Shown piece after piece: positions 44,045 through 52,279 of a stretch of 64,000 nt of DNA. Where the stretch lies: NCBI GenBank assembly GCA_015521775.1, contig WANN01000024.1, positions 1 to 64,000 of the forward strand, in the 5' to 3' direction. Source of the DNA: Thermoproteaceae archaeon. Its GTDB lineage: Archaea; Thermoproteota; Thermoprotei; Thermoproteales; Thermoproteaceae. The position numbers and the translations under genes were made by a program. Each line of letters opens with the position of its first letter. Position 1 is the first letter of the stretch. The notes under the pieces are model-generated. The model did not search any database, was not told where the DNA came from, and worked only from the letters and a program-made list of their open reading frames with translations.

Positions 44045-44905
44045 TTATAATAGGTGGGACCCGTCGCATCTAGCAGTACCGTCGTCCAACCCCTCCAGCC
44101 CCTCGCGACAGGTGACGAAACGAAGCCCATACTTTTCGGCCGTCTCGCGCACGAGGCCCATAAGTTCCCTACGTAGGCGCCTCGGAGCGTAACGCTGCCC
44201 GTGGAAAAACTCCCCCTCTTCCCAGTAGATCCTCCGGAGCTCCTCACCGTATTCCGGAAACGATGCCCGTAGTCTTCTGAAGTTGTCCGGTTTGGCTTTG
44301 TACGTGCTGGCCACCACGTGGTCCGCCCCAACATCTGCGGCAGCTCTTATGACCTCCTCGACGCGTTTCGGATCGGAATTCACATGTGGTACCACTGGGT
44401 CCAGCCTCACGCCTATCGGTACGCCGCTCTTGGCGATCGCTCTGAGCGCCCTCAGCCTGGCCTCAGGCGGAGGCGCGCCCGGCTCGAGCCTCTTGTATGC
44501 GGGGCCAAGCATGGTCACCGTCATCTGCACGACCGCCCTTCCCCTCCTAATTATGTCTAGGTCCCTCACAACCAGAGGGGACTTCGTGGTTATCTGTATC
44601 CTATATCCTCTGTCCACAAGTATACGCAGCACCTCGCGTGTGAGCTTCAGCCTCCCCTCTGGGGGCGTATACGGGTCGCTACTATTAGAAAGCGAGATTA
44701 TGCTCCCGCGCGGCACGGATTCCAGGTCGCGCATTATTTGGCGCACGAGCCTGTCCTTGGGCCTAGGATTGAAGGGGTCCCTAATGTACGAGGTTATGTA
44801 GCAGTAGGCACATGCATGGGAGCAGCCCGTGTAGGGATTTAAGCCGTACTTTCTTGGGCATGTGCACAGGGGATTGCCCCACGGATCAAATGGGCGAATA
44901 TACAT
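44045..44905 (-). CDS. Radical SAM protein (SPL-like)
   Basis: 286 residues. The cluster motif CSHACAYCYI (CX3CX2C) is preceded by two more cysteines (LCTCPRKYGLNPYTG), a layout seen in the spore photoproduct lyase-like family. SAM-binding segments include SLSNSSDPYTPPE and IQITTKSPLVVRDLDII. The substrate is unknown; archaeal members without SPL activity are common. It follows the TnpB-like gene by 36 nt on the same strand. Confidence 0.82.
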   Translation of the reverse strand: MYIRPFDPWGNPLCTCPRKYGLNPYTGCSHACAYCYITSYIRDPFNPRPKDRLVRQIMRDLESVPRGSIISLSNSSDPYTPPEGRLKLTREVLRILVDRGYRIQITTKSPLVVRDLDIIRRGRAVVQMTVTMLGPAYKRLEPGAPPPEARLRALRAIAKSGVPIGVRLDPVVPHVNSDPKRVEEVIRAAADVGADHVVASTYKAKPDNFRRLRASFPEYGEELRRIYWEEGEFFHGQRYAPRRLRRELMGLVRETAEKYGLRFVTCREGLEGLDDGTARCDGSHLL

Positions 44906-44941
44906 GTGCGTCCCTTGAAGCCCGTATAAAAGATTTCTAGG

Positions 44942-45679
44942 CTACACGTTAGGAAACAGCTGCATGAAGAGCTCCCTGAGAAGCGAGACCTTGTTTTCCC
45001 TGCCTAACCGTATCAATATGTTTCTGGCTAGCCCCCAACACGCGTTGACGTCTCTGTCCACCGATACGTTGCACCTGTTGCAGCGCATCCGTCTTCCCTG
45101 TTTCTCCATCTTGCCGCCACATATCATACATGAATCGCTTGTGAACGTGACATGCAGCTCTACGAAGTAACGCTTTGCGGCGTCCTCAAGAAAGCCGCGT
45201 ACCGGGCCAGCCTGCAGCACGTGGGTCGGGACATCTATTATGAATATGTTCATTCCGGGCCTAGGTTTGAGCGTTGGACGTAGATCGACCTCAATTCCCT
45301 TCGATAGCAACTGCGCGTATTCCCCCACCTTGAAGACCCTGTACACAGTACGGCGCTCGTTCACGTCATAGGCATGTATGTAAAGGGGTTCGGCCATTAC
45401 GGCCTCCCTGAGGAGCGGGGCCTCGTCCTTGCCCAGCAGTCTGACCGTGATGTGGCCCCCATCTAGGAGAAGCTCGGCCCTTTCAAACCCGAACATGTCA
45501 GGGTCGCCATATGTCAGGCGCCACGACTTCTTTAAGCAGACGGGGCCAAAATCGTCGAATATGCCTATCGTGTCCTCGATTATCCTCACATGGGTGCCCA
45601 CGTCCACAACGCCGTAGTCCCCCTCGAGTAGACGCCGGATTCTCCCCGCGTCACACCCGCGGAACCTAAACGTCATCAT
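44942..45679 (-). CDS. TnpB/OrfB-like zinc-ribbon and RuvC-like protein, compact (probably domesticated)
   Basis: 245 residues. The C-terminal 70 residues look like the end of TnpB/OrfB nucleases: HVTFTSDSCMICGGKMEKQG with Cys184/Cys187, RMRCNRCNVSVDRDVNACWG with Cys200/Cys203, and the RuvC-III type Asp210 in DRDVNA. A RuvC-I-like VVDVGTHVRIIED sits near residues 24-36 and FIIDVPTH near 147-153 occupies the RuvC-II position. The usual 180-residue N-terminal REC/WED part of TnpB is missing and the length is half of a transposon TnpB. No TnpA or insertion-sequence ends are seen. The start at ATG 45679 overlaps the preceding ORF. An exapted nucleic-acid-binding factor is inferred. Confidence 0.6.
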   Translation of the reverse strand: MMTFRFRGCDAGRIRRLLEGDYGVVDVGTHVRIIEDTIGIFDDFGPVCLKKSWRLTYGDPDMFGFERAELLLDGGHITVRLLGKDEAPLLREAVMAEPLYIHAYDVNERRTVYRVFKVGEYAQLLSKGIEVDLRPTLKPRPGMNIFIIDVPTHVLQAGPVRGFLEDAAKRYFVELHVTFTSDSCMICGGKMEKQGRRMRCNRCNVSVDRDVNACWGLARNILIRLGRENKVSLLRELFMQLFPNV

Positions 45680-45953
45680 ATGGACCCACGCCTGGGGCCA
45701 GACCCATCGGCGTTGCGCCCCTGCGGGCGTCCCTCCTCCCCCCGTTTACCGCGCCTAGGCGGGTCCATCGGGGCGACGTTGGGGTGCCACCAAGACCGGG
45801 AGCTTTAGCTCCCCGTAGGTGAGCCACCCCAAGCGCCTGGCCCAACATGCCCCTACCCGGGCCATTGGGCCCGACTACGAGTACAACGGAACTTTTGGGA
45901 GACCCGTGAAACGTGGCGCTGCTCAGAAACGGCGCCCCGATACGCGTATCCAT
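45666..45953 (-). CDS. Hypothetical 95-aa ORF with promoter, upstream of the TnpB-like gene
   Basis: ATG 45953 is 24 nt after ATAAAA (45974-45979, minus strand), the spacing of leaderless genes. The first 45 residues contain a hydrophobic strand and glycine-rich turn (SSVVLVVGPNGPGRGMLG), loosely like a P-loop but without Lys-Ser/Thr. The rest is low-complexity. The plus-strand DNA of the same area forms strong hairpins (45779-45832). It may be a leader transcript for the TnpB-like gene or a decayed ATPase N-terminus. Confidence 0.3.
   Translation of the reverse strand: MDTRIGAPFLSSATFHGSPKSSVVLVVGPNGPGRGMLGQALGVAHLRGAKAPGLGGTPTSPRWTRLGAVNGGRRDARRGATPMGLAPGVGPYDDV
45779..45832. repeat. Nested hairpin
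   Basis: TTGGGGTG (45779-45786) pairs with CACCCCAA (45825-45832), and CGGGAGCT (45797-45804) with the AGCTCCC segment at 45807-45813, leaving a two-base inner loop. The pairing is exact over 8 and 7 bp. It lies in the 378-nt region upstream of both the RIO kinase and the TnpB-like gene and could be an RNA element on either strand. Confidence 0.45.
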
Positions 45954-46057
45954 GTAACGTCATCACCGTTACGTTTTATGCTTATCCCTTCCCGCCGCAC
46001 GGCGGCGCTGAGACGCCGAGATGGGAAAATTTTTGTCGTTGGTCCTCTACATGCCAC

Positions 46058-46903
46058 GTGGAGCAGTACGACGAGGACTATTTCGTGTCTCTGGAAAGGA
46101 GGGCTAGGACCTTGAAGGACCATGAGTACTACGAGACCGTGGACGACGTATTTGACCACGCCACAGTCAAGGCACTCATAGACCTGTTCAACAGGAGGAT
46201 CATAAGCGTCATGTACGGCGCTGTGGCCCAGGGAAAGGAGGCGAAGGTGTTCAGGGGGCGGGACCCCGCGGGGAACGAGTACGCCGTGAAGATTTTCTAT
46301 ACATCTACCGCACGATTTATAAGGGGTAGATACGTATATATGGTAGGCGATCCGCGCTTTCCTAACGTTAAAAGGAACATGCGGAAACTCGTAGAGGCAT
46401 GGTGCCTTAAGGAATACGGCAACCTTAAGAGGGCATACGACGCCGCTGTAAGCGTGCCGAGGCCCATCCATGCATATAGGAATATCCTTGTGATGGAATT
46501 CATAGGTGACCTGGGAGAGCCCGCGCCGTTGCTCCGGGACGAGTATCCCGATGACCCGGAACAGATCTATCTGGAGGTCCTACGCAACGTAGAGCGGAGC
46601 GTGGTGCTCGGCAGGATAATACACGGGGACCTAAGCGAGTACAATGTCATGTTATGGGGGGGACGGACGATACTCATTGATTGGGGGAGCGGCGTGAGGC
46701 TTGGCCATCCCAAGGACGCGGATCTGCTGATTAGAGACGTCAGGAACATTACAAGGTTCTTTGTGAGGGCGCTGGACTACCGGCGCGTGTTTGAGCCCGA
46801 AAGGGTTGCCGAGGCTATACTGAAACGCACGAGGAAAAAAACAAGCGAAAGGGACGGGTGGATTGTCGTCGAGGGGAAGACCCTACTGGACGAGCTCTCT
46901 TAG
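46058..46903 (+). CDS. rio1: RIO1-family serine/threonine kinase/ATPase
   Basis: 281 residues. ATP-binding loop VMYGAVAQGKEAKVFRGRD, catalytic HGDLSEYNVMLW, metal-binding LIDWGSGVRLGHP and RIO1-typical HPKDADLLIRDVRNITRFF. Supports maturation of the small ribosomal subunit. The flexible loop has Ala-Gln instead of the usual Ser-Thr before GKEA. GTG 46058 lies about 26 nt after an AATTTTTG element. aIF1A follows. Confidence 0.93.
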   Translation: MEQYDEDYFVSLERRARTLKDHEYYETVDDVFDHATVKALIDLFNRRIISVMYGAVAQGKEAKVFRGRDPAGNEYAVKIFYTSTARFIRGRYVYMVGDPRFPNVKRNMRKLVEAWCLKEYGNLKRAYDAAVSVPRPIHAYRNILVMEFIGDLGEPAPLLRDEYPDDPEQIYLEVLRNVERSVVLGRIIHGDLSEYNVMLWGGRTILIDWGSGVRLGHPKDADLLIRDVRNITRFFVRALDYRRVFEPERVAEAILKRTRKKTSERDGWIVVEGKTLLDELS

Positions 46904-46956
46904 CCGTGGACCAATCCTCCTAGAACATTTATTAATCAGGGCTGGCCACTGCAACG

Positions 46957-47265
46957 ATGGCCGAAGAAAAGGTTAGGATCAGGCTCCCAGGCGAGGGAGA
47001 GCTGCTCGGCAAGGTCGTGGAACTTGTGGGCGATGACAGGGCAAGGGTGGTCTGCCAGGACGGCATGGTGCGCATAGCCAGGATACCGGGCAGGTACCGG
47101 AAAAAGATGTGGGTTAGGGCCGGCGACGTGGTGATAGTCGTCCCTTGGGACTTCGACCCTAAGAAGGCGGACATAATACATAGGTACGAGCGCAACGAGG
47201 TGAACGATCTAAGGGAGCTGGGCTTCAGCGGTATTCTGGACAGATTGGACGAGCTGGCCTTCTAG
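46957..47265 (+). CDS. Translation initiation factor aIF1A
   Basis: 102-residue OB-fold protein: RIRLPGEGELLGKVVELVGD, RVVCQDGMVRIARIPGRYRK, KMWVRAGDVVIVVPWDFDPK and IIHRYERNEVNDLRELGF are standard aIF1A/eIF1A segments. Helps start-site selection in the ribosomal A site. A TTTATTAATC element (46926-46935) is about 25 nt upstream. The 3' end overlaps the convergent NMD3 gene by 4 nt. Confidence 0.96.
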   Translation: MAEEKVRIRLPGEGELLGKVVELVGDDRARVVCQDGMVRIARIPGRYRKKMWVRAGDVVIVVPWDFDPKKADIIHRYERNEVNDLRELGFSGILDRLDELAF

Positions 47266-48278
47266 GCGGCCGCAACTATATATACCTTGTCCTCCAACCT
47301 GACGTACTTGACCCTGCCACGTAGCTCCGTGTCCACAGGCCCCATGTCCTTTCCCCCGGACACTAGGTGGGGGGCCCCATCCACTTCTATTACTTCCCCT
47401 ATTTCCGCCCTCATGCCAGTTTCTATGACGTTCATCCTCGTGAACCTATTTATAGGTACCTCAAAGACGTTTCCAGACGCCACGTCCCTAAGCCTCACGC
47501 CCCTGCGCCCAACCCTCTCAACAACGTAATACCGCCCGTCTACCCTAAGCACGTCGTCTGGTTCAAAGGGCACCACTAGCACGCTTGCAGTGTACCTGTA
47601 GGTCCTCCTGCCGCTTCTATCGTAGCCGGTATCCTTCTGCGTTTCCAACATCCTGCTAGGCACATTGCGATGGATCTCGCTGGCGATGATTCTGGCCAGC
47701 CTATTAGTTGTGGTCTTCACGTCTATTCCCCCAGCAACCTCCTCTACGTCTATTATGGACCCCACATTCTTGGCCGATGAGTCCCTTACCACGGAATCGA
47801 TTATCAGCATTACCTTACGCAGGGCGGACCTCGAAAGGGGCTTCAAGAACCCCCTGACCTGCACCATGCCCATCTCCCTTTTGGCCTGGTTGGCCCGGCA
47901 GTCCGGACACAGATCGATTGTTAATGGTACTGACACGCTTTGCGTCTCCTCGTAATGGGTGGACATAGGTTCAATAGAGCCCCTAACCGATACATGATAC
48001 TCCAGCGCGTCCTCCATTATGGAGACCCTCACATCCACATTGTCTAGGTGGCCCCTCACAACCATGTGCTCCTTCAACAGTTTTTCGAGCAGTCCCCGTG
48101 GGCCGCCACGGGGCTTAACCCACCTGCCTTTAATGAGGACCGCGCCGCACTCGCCGCAGATAAGTGCCTTGAATTTCTTAAACTCGACAAGTTTGTTGCG
48201 TTCCCTGTAACAGTCGGCGCACATGCCTCCTATAAGCCTATCAACGTTTTTCCCGCATATAGGACACGGCACTCCCAT
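47262..48278 (-). CDS. nmd3: NMD3-family protein
   Basis: 338 residues from ATG 48278, 25 nt after TTTATATT (48299-48306); the open frame upstream is antisense to the next gene. Zinc motifs at the N-terminus: CPICGKNVDRLIGGMCADC, LICGECGAVL and DLCPDCRANQAKRE. The OB/SH3-like C-terminus (VLVVPFEPDDVLRVDGRYYV) fits archaeal NMD3, a factor associated with the 50S subunit. Divergent from the eIF2B-like gene. Confidence 0.92.
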   Translation of the reverse strand: MGVPCPICGKNVDRLIGGMCADCYRERNKLVEFKKFKALICGECGAVLIKGRWVKPRGGPRGLLEKLLKEHMVVRGHLDNVDVRVSIMEDALEYHVSVRGSIEPMSTHYEETQSVSVPLTIDLCPDCRANQAKREMGMVQVRGFLKPLSRSALRKVMLIIDSVVRDSSAKNVGSIIDVEEVAGGIDVKTTTNRLARIIASEIHRNVPSRMLETQKDTGYDRSGRRTYRYTASVLVVPFEPDDVLRVDGRYYVVERVGRRGVRLRDVASGNVFEVPINRFTRMNVIETGMRAEIGEVIEVDGAPHLVSGGKDMGPVDTELRGRVKYVRLEDKVYIVAAA

Positions 48279-48372
48279 CGACCATGCCACCAATAGGCAA
48301 TATAAACCTCTTCCCGGCCGCGCGGGTTTGGGCCCCGCGGTTATAGGCAAACCAATTTGTACATGTCCATGC

Positions 48373-49122
48373 GTGTCCATGGACCTTGAAAGCCGGATAG
48401 CGTTGATGAGGAAAGAGCGAGTAAGGGGTGCCTCATGGTTCTTCAACATTGCTGTGGATATCCTGAAGAGTGCCGGTGACAGGATTGGCGAGGCCGCCGA
48501 GATGATGCGGGGAATAATGCCAATAGTTGACTGCCTGGTCGATATGGTTTTAGGGGACAGAGAGGCGCTCCACGTGGCTTCCACGTTACGCGGCCGCAAG
48601 GTTGAGTGTGGGTCCCTGGATGCGGACGTTGTGACCACTATAAGTCTCAGCTCGGCAGTGCGTGGTTGCCTAGAGCGGTGGAGACCTTCCAAAATATACC
48701 TCCTCGAGTCTAGACCTGGCGTGGAGCTTTCAGAGGCCGTACGCACGTATTCCGAGGTGGCCCCAGTTGTGGTGCTACCAGACGCAGCCATGTCGCAGGC
48801 TGTCAGGGAATCTTCGGCGGTTGTCATAGGCGCGGACATGGTTACGCCAACCCACCTATACAACAAGATAGGCTCCCTGCCCTTGTCCCTCACGGCCGTG
48901 CAGTTCGGGAGGCCGGTGGTGGCGGTCTTCGAGTGCTTCAAGATATGTAGAAACGTGCACGTCAACGTGCCCGCGAGGCAGGGCGTGGAGGTGCTTGACG
49001 CTGTGCCGATAGGGCTAATCACGTATTTCGTGACAGACCTGGGCACATATAGGGACGCCGCTTCGCTTCTGAGGGCACATGGAGAACTCATACGATCGCT
49101 TAGGGCGGATTTTTCCCGCTAG
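48373..49122 (+). CDS. eIF2B alpha/beta/delta-like protein
   Basis: About 250 residues from GTG 48373 (or ATG 48379), with TTATAG at 48341-48346 upstream. Domain features of the eIF2B/ribose-1,5-bisphosphate isomerase family: helical N-terminus (SRIALMRKERVRGASWFFNI), Rossmann core (KIYLLESRPGVELSEAVRTY, VVLPDAAMSQAV, VVIGADMVTPTHLYNKIGS). Archaeal members act either on nucleotide degradation products or in translation; this one is shorter than the isomerase, so the role is open. Confidence 0.8.
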   Translation: MSMDLESRIALMRKERVRGASWFFNIAVDILKSAGDRIGEAAEMMRGIMPIVDCLVDMVLGDREALHVASTLRGRKVECGSLDADVVTTISLSSAVRGCLERWRPSKIYLLESRPGVELSEAVRTYSEVAPVVVLPDAAMSQAVRESSAVVIGADMVTPTHLYNKIGSLPLSLTAVQFGRPVVAVFECFKICRNVHVNVPARQGVEVLDAVPIGLITYFVTDLGTYRDAASLLRAHGELIRSLRADFSR

Positions 49123-49150
49123 GGCTATATTTGCCCTGGTAAGCAACGCC

Positions 49151-49675
49151 ATGCTGCAAGTAAGGGTTTCCGTGGACCCCACAAGGTTCATGGCCCGTAT
49201 GAGGAGGGTACTATTGGACCTCATGTACATGGTTTACGTGGGCACCACCGTAGTACCCCCCAACTCGACGCTCGCCCTGTGGACATATAAAAGGGCCATT
49301 GGGAACGATGGTCTTGCATACATACTGGCAAGATATCTCCGCACGCTGAGCGACGTAGAATACGAGCAGGTGGTGGAGATGGCGCTCGACGTGAGGCTCT
49401 TCACTTCCCTGGGAAGGCCCATAAGGTGCTCCAAATACTCAACAGTAAACACCTCGCTGTACAATATATGCAGATACTATTTTGATAATGGCGATGTGTA
49501 CCTTTATGAGGCCCTTAAAAACGTGGGTATAGACCTAGGCGTCAGCATGCAGGAGGCTGGGCTCAGCATAGGAGGTCCATTCCTCTCCTCCATGAGGGTC
49601 CTCAGGGGGCACGCCACGTCCGTTGAACACGAGAAGCTAATAAAAATGTACGAGGAGAAGGCTCTTGTGCTTTAA
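49151..49675 (+). CDS. Protein of unknown function upstream of a CPBP protease
   Basis: 174 residues from ATG 49151, 25 nt after GCTATATTTG (49122-49131). Soluble, helix-rich, with segments RMRRVLLDLMYMVYVGTTVV and IGGPFLSSMRVLRGHATSVE. Its end overlaps the TTG start of the protease gene, so the three genes 49151-50842 appear to be one operon. No known domain is recognised. Confidence 0.7.
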   Translation: MLQVRVSVDPTRFMARMRRVLLDLMYMVYVGTTVVPPNSTLALWTYKRAIGNDGLAYILARYLRTLSDVEYEQVVEMALDVRLFTSLGRPIRCSKYSTVNTSLYNICRYYFDNGDVYLYEALKNVGIDLGVSMQEAGLSIGGPFLSSMRVLRGHATSVEHEKLIKMYEEKALVL

Positions 49676-50147
49676 CACGTCGAAGATATACGCGTTCGTC
49701 CTATCGCTGGTCCTAGTGGTAATATTGGGAATACGGGAAGCAATGTTGTTACCCTTCCTCGCGCTTGTAAGGGGCCGCGACGTGCTCAGGAGGGACTGGC
49801 GTCTAGGGACAGCAACCGTCGTCGTGTACCTTACAGTGACGTACATCGACATGTACATGGGCCTGTCCACGTGCCCCCCAGACATAAACCCGGTCAACGC
49901 CATCGTGTTCGCACCAATCGGCGAGGAGGCGGCCTTCAGAGGCGTAATCCAAGGATACTTAAGGGAGTATTCGCGCCTCGGCGCGCTTACAGCCACATCA
50001 GTCATATTTGGATTGCTACACGAGGACTTCGTGCTCGGCACCGTGTATGGGCTCATACTCGGCCTAGCCTTCGAGTCCTTCGGGCTGGTGGGCTCCATAG
50101 TAGTCCACGCCGCAAACAATGCCCTCTGGACCGCGCTATGCGCCTGA
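49665..50147 (+). CDS. CPBP-family intramembrane metalloprotease
   Basis: 160 residues, multi-pass membrane protein. Catalytic motifs: GEEAAFRGVIQGYL (EEX3R), FGLLHEDFVLG (His) and VVHAANNALW (His-X3-Asn). This is the CPBP/ABI family related to Rce1. TTG 49665 follows AATAAAAAT (about 49638-49646) by 25 nt, or it is coupled to the upstream gene. The substrate may be a small membrane peptide or prenylated protein. Confidence 0.88.
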   Translation: MCFNTSKIYAFVLSLVLVVILGIREAMLLPFLALVRGRDVLRRDWRLGTATVVVYLTVTYIDMYMGLSTCPPDINPVNAIVFAPIGEEAAFRGVIQGYLREYSRLGALTATSVIFGLLHEDFVLGTVYGLILGLAFESFGLVGSIVVHAANNALWTALCA

Positions 50148-50842
50148 CACAGGTGAAGAGGGCGGGCGAGTCGATACTGGCCTTTTACAGCAACGGCGAG
50201 AGGTACGTCTTCACCGAGGCTCCAGCCATAATCTCAGCGCGTCGCGGCTACATCGAGGGAATGTATCAGGCCAATAGGATCAGGTACGTTGCCTCGCTGG
50301 GCAGGGAAATATCGCTGGTACAGATCATGAACAGGGAGGCTGTCCTGCTGGCCCGTAAGTCGCTGGACGATATGGGGTTTAGGGATGTAACGCTCTGCAG
50401 GTCCAAGAAACCGCCGCGCATAGGCACGGCCATAGTCAAGTGGAGGGGGTTCCCATTCACACTTGACATAACAATATGTGCCCCCATATCGGCTCCCCTA
50501 AGCTGGAGGGTGCTCAGGATGTTGCTTCCAGTAACGTATAGGGGCTTCGCTATATGTATAGAGCCCGTGGTTCCTCCTCCTCTTGGCCGCACACGCACTG
50601 TGCGGTTTAACGCCGTTAAGGAGCTGGGCAGAATTTCCATTTTGAGGTTTGACGGGCCTGCGCTCGTGGTGGTCAAGAAGCTCGGCCTCTACTTCTATTC
50701 CGTGGGCAGGATCATCAACGCAGATATAGAGGGAGGGGTCTATATGGAGGTCTACGAGCCCACATGCGTGGACCTCGGCACCGGACAGATGGGGAGATAC
50801 ATGGGCCTGGTAAGGAGGGGGCGGCGTAGCATGCTGATATGA
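50138..50842 (+). CDS. Protein of unknown function, third gene of the CPBP operon
   Basis: 234 residues from ATG 50138, which overlaps the protease stop by 10 nt. Beta-rich, for example ILAFYSNGERYVFTEAPAII, LLPVTYRGFAICIEPVVPPP and RISILRFDGPALVVVKKLGL. No recognised motif or membrane helix. Its position suggests a partner of the CPBP protease or of the 49151 gene. Confidence 0.7.
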   Translation: MRLTQVKRAGESILAFYSNGERYVFTEAPAIISARRGYIEGMYQANRIRYVASLGREISLVQIMNREAVLLARKSLDDMGFRDVTLCRSKKPPRIGTAIVKWRGFPFTLDITICAPISAPLSWRVLRMLLPVTYRGFAICIEPVVPPPLGRTRTVRFNAVKELGRISILRFDGPALVVVKKLGLYFYSVGRIINADIEGGVYMEVYEPTCVDLGTGQMGRYMGLVRRGRRSMLI

Positions 50843-50973
50843 CCCATACATGGATGTTTTGTCGTTATGATGTCCGTCTCTGCGCAGAACATATTCGTAT
50901 GAACACAACTACCCCGCATACAACACTCCCATTGTAAGCATAGTCGTTTAATATATGATCTCTTTATGCCCGC

Positions 50974-52272
50974 ATGGTCGAAGGGAGGGATATATGGAGA
51001 ATACTTAAAGGTGCTGGGGTCAAATATGTTAAGTTCGTCATAATAGACCTATTTGGAAGGCCGCGCGTTGATATAATGCCAATAGACATGTCGGCGGACG
51101 CCTTCACTGATGGTATACCGTATGACGGGTCCTCCATACCTGCATATGCCACCGTAAATAAAAGCGACGTAGTGGCCTTCGTGGATCCCGGCTCCATATT
51201 CGTGGAAACGTGGAACGATGGGAAGACCGCTCTGGTGTTTACGCATACCTACGATGGGTCCGCGCCGAGCATGATGGACCCGCGCAATGTGCTTGCCGAC
51301 GCTTTGAAAAAGGTGAAGTCCGCCGGCTATACGCCGATCATAGGCGGTGAACTCGAGTTCTTCGTGGTAAGGGGCAATCCTCCTTCCCTGATGGATAAAG
51401 GCGTCTACTTTGAGGGCCTTCCCAACATGATGAGCATCGACGTGGTCGGCGAACTGCTACACCACATGGAGAGGTCCGGCATAGGGCTCAGCAAGACCCA
51501 TCACGAGGTGGCGCCCAGCCAATACGAGATAAACCTGCCGCACGGCGACCCCCTGAGAGTCGCGGACACCATAGTAGCGCTGAAGATAATGTCCAAGGCC
51601 ATTGCGCAGAAACACGGCACGATCATAACATTCATGCCCAAACCCTTCTGGGGCATGAACGGCTCGGGCGCGCATATACATGTGAGCTTTTGGAAGGATG
51701 GAAAGAACCTTTTCGCGTCGGTCAAGGAGCCCACAGACGAGCTTAAGGCCGCTGTTGCTGGCATATTGGAACACGCTATTGAGGCAAGCGCCATCGTGGC
51801 GCCCACTGTGAATAGCTATAAGAGGCTGGTGCCTCATTACGAGGCGCCCACGCGCGTGGTATGGGGCATAGGCAACAGGTCGGCCATGGTCAGGATACCG
51901 TATTATGGAGGGAAAATAAACAGGTTCGAGTACAGGCACCCCGACCCCTCCATGAATCCGTATCTTGGATTTGCAGCCATAGTGCTCGCCGCCTATCGCG
52001 GCATGTCCCAGAAGCTAGTCCCGCCGACGCCAATAGGCGAGGTGGCCTACGAGCTTGAAGGGGTAAGGGAAACCCCGAGGCACCTTGGAGAGGCGCTGAA
52101 GTACTTCGCAGAAGGGCGGCTCGCCAGCGAGCTCCCAAGCGAATTCGTCAAGGAGTACATGGCTCTGAAGGAAAAGGAGTGGTCCGAGTACACCTCCACT
52201 GTAGGCTCCTGGGAATCCACATGGAACACGATTACCCCATGGGAATACGATAGGTATCTAGAGGTATACTGA
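50974..52272 (+). CDS. glnA: Glutamine synthetase, type I
   Basis: 432 residues. Fixes ammonia onto glutamate using ATP. Motifs: DGIPYDGSSIPAYATVNKSD, GGELEFFVVRG, SKTHHEVAPSQYEINLPHGD, FMPKPFWGMNGSGAHIHVSF, NSYKRLVPHYEAPTRVVWG and FEYRHPDPSMNPYLGFAAI. The bacterial adenylylation loop (NLYDLP) is absent. ATG 50974 is about 24 nt after TTTAATAT (50946-50953). The class II amidotransferase follows by 7 nt. Confidence 0.97.
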   Translation: MVEGRDIWRILKGAGVKYVKFVIIDLFGRPRVDIMPIDMSADAFTDGIPYDGSSIPAYATVNKSDVVAFVDPGSIFVETWNDGKTALVFTHTYDGSAPSMMDPRNVLADALKKVKSAGYTPIIGGELEFFVVRGNPPSLMDKGVYFEGLPNMMSIDVVGELLHHMERSGIGLSKTHHEVAPSQYEINLPHGDPLRVADTIVALKIMSKAIAQKHGTIITFMPKPFWGMNGSGAHIHVSFWKDGKNLFASVKEPTDELKAAVAGILEHAIEASAIVAPTVNSYKRLVPHYEAPTRVVWGIGNRSAMVRIPYYGGKINRFEYRHPDPSMNPYLGFAAIVLAAYRGMSQKLVPPTPIGEVAYELEGVRETPRHLGEALKYFAEGRLASELPSEFVKEYMALKEKEWSEYTSTVGSWESTWNTITPWEYDRYLEVY

Positions 52273-52279
52273 GTGGGTC

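Noticed and set aside
48279-49091. N-terminal extension of the NMD3 frame over the eIF2B-like gene
   Set aside because: Antisense to a well-supported gene, and the TATA box at 48299-48306 places the start at 48278.
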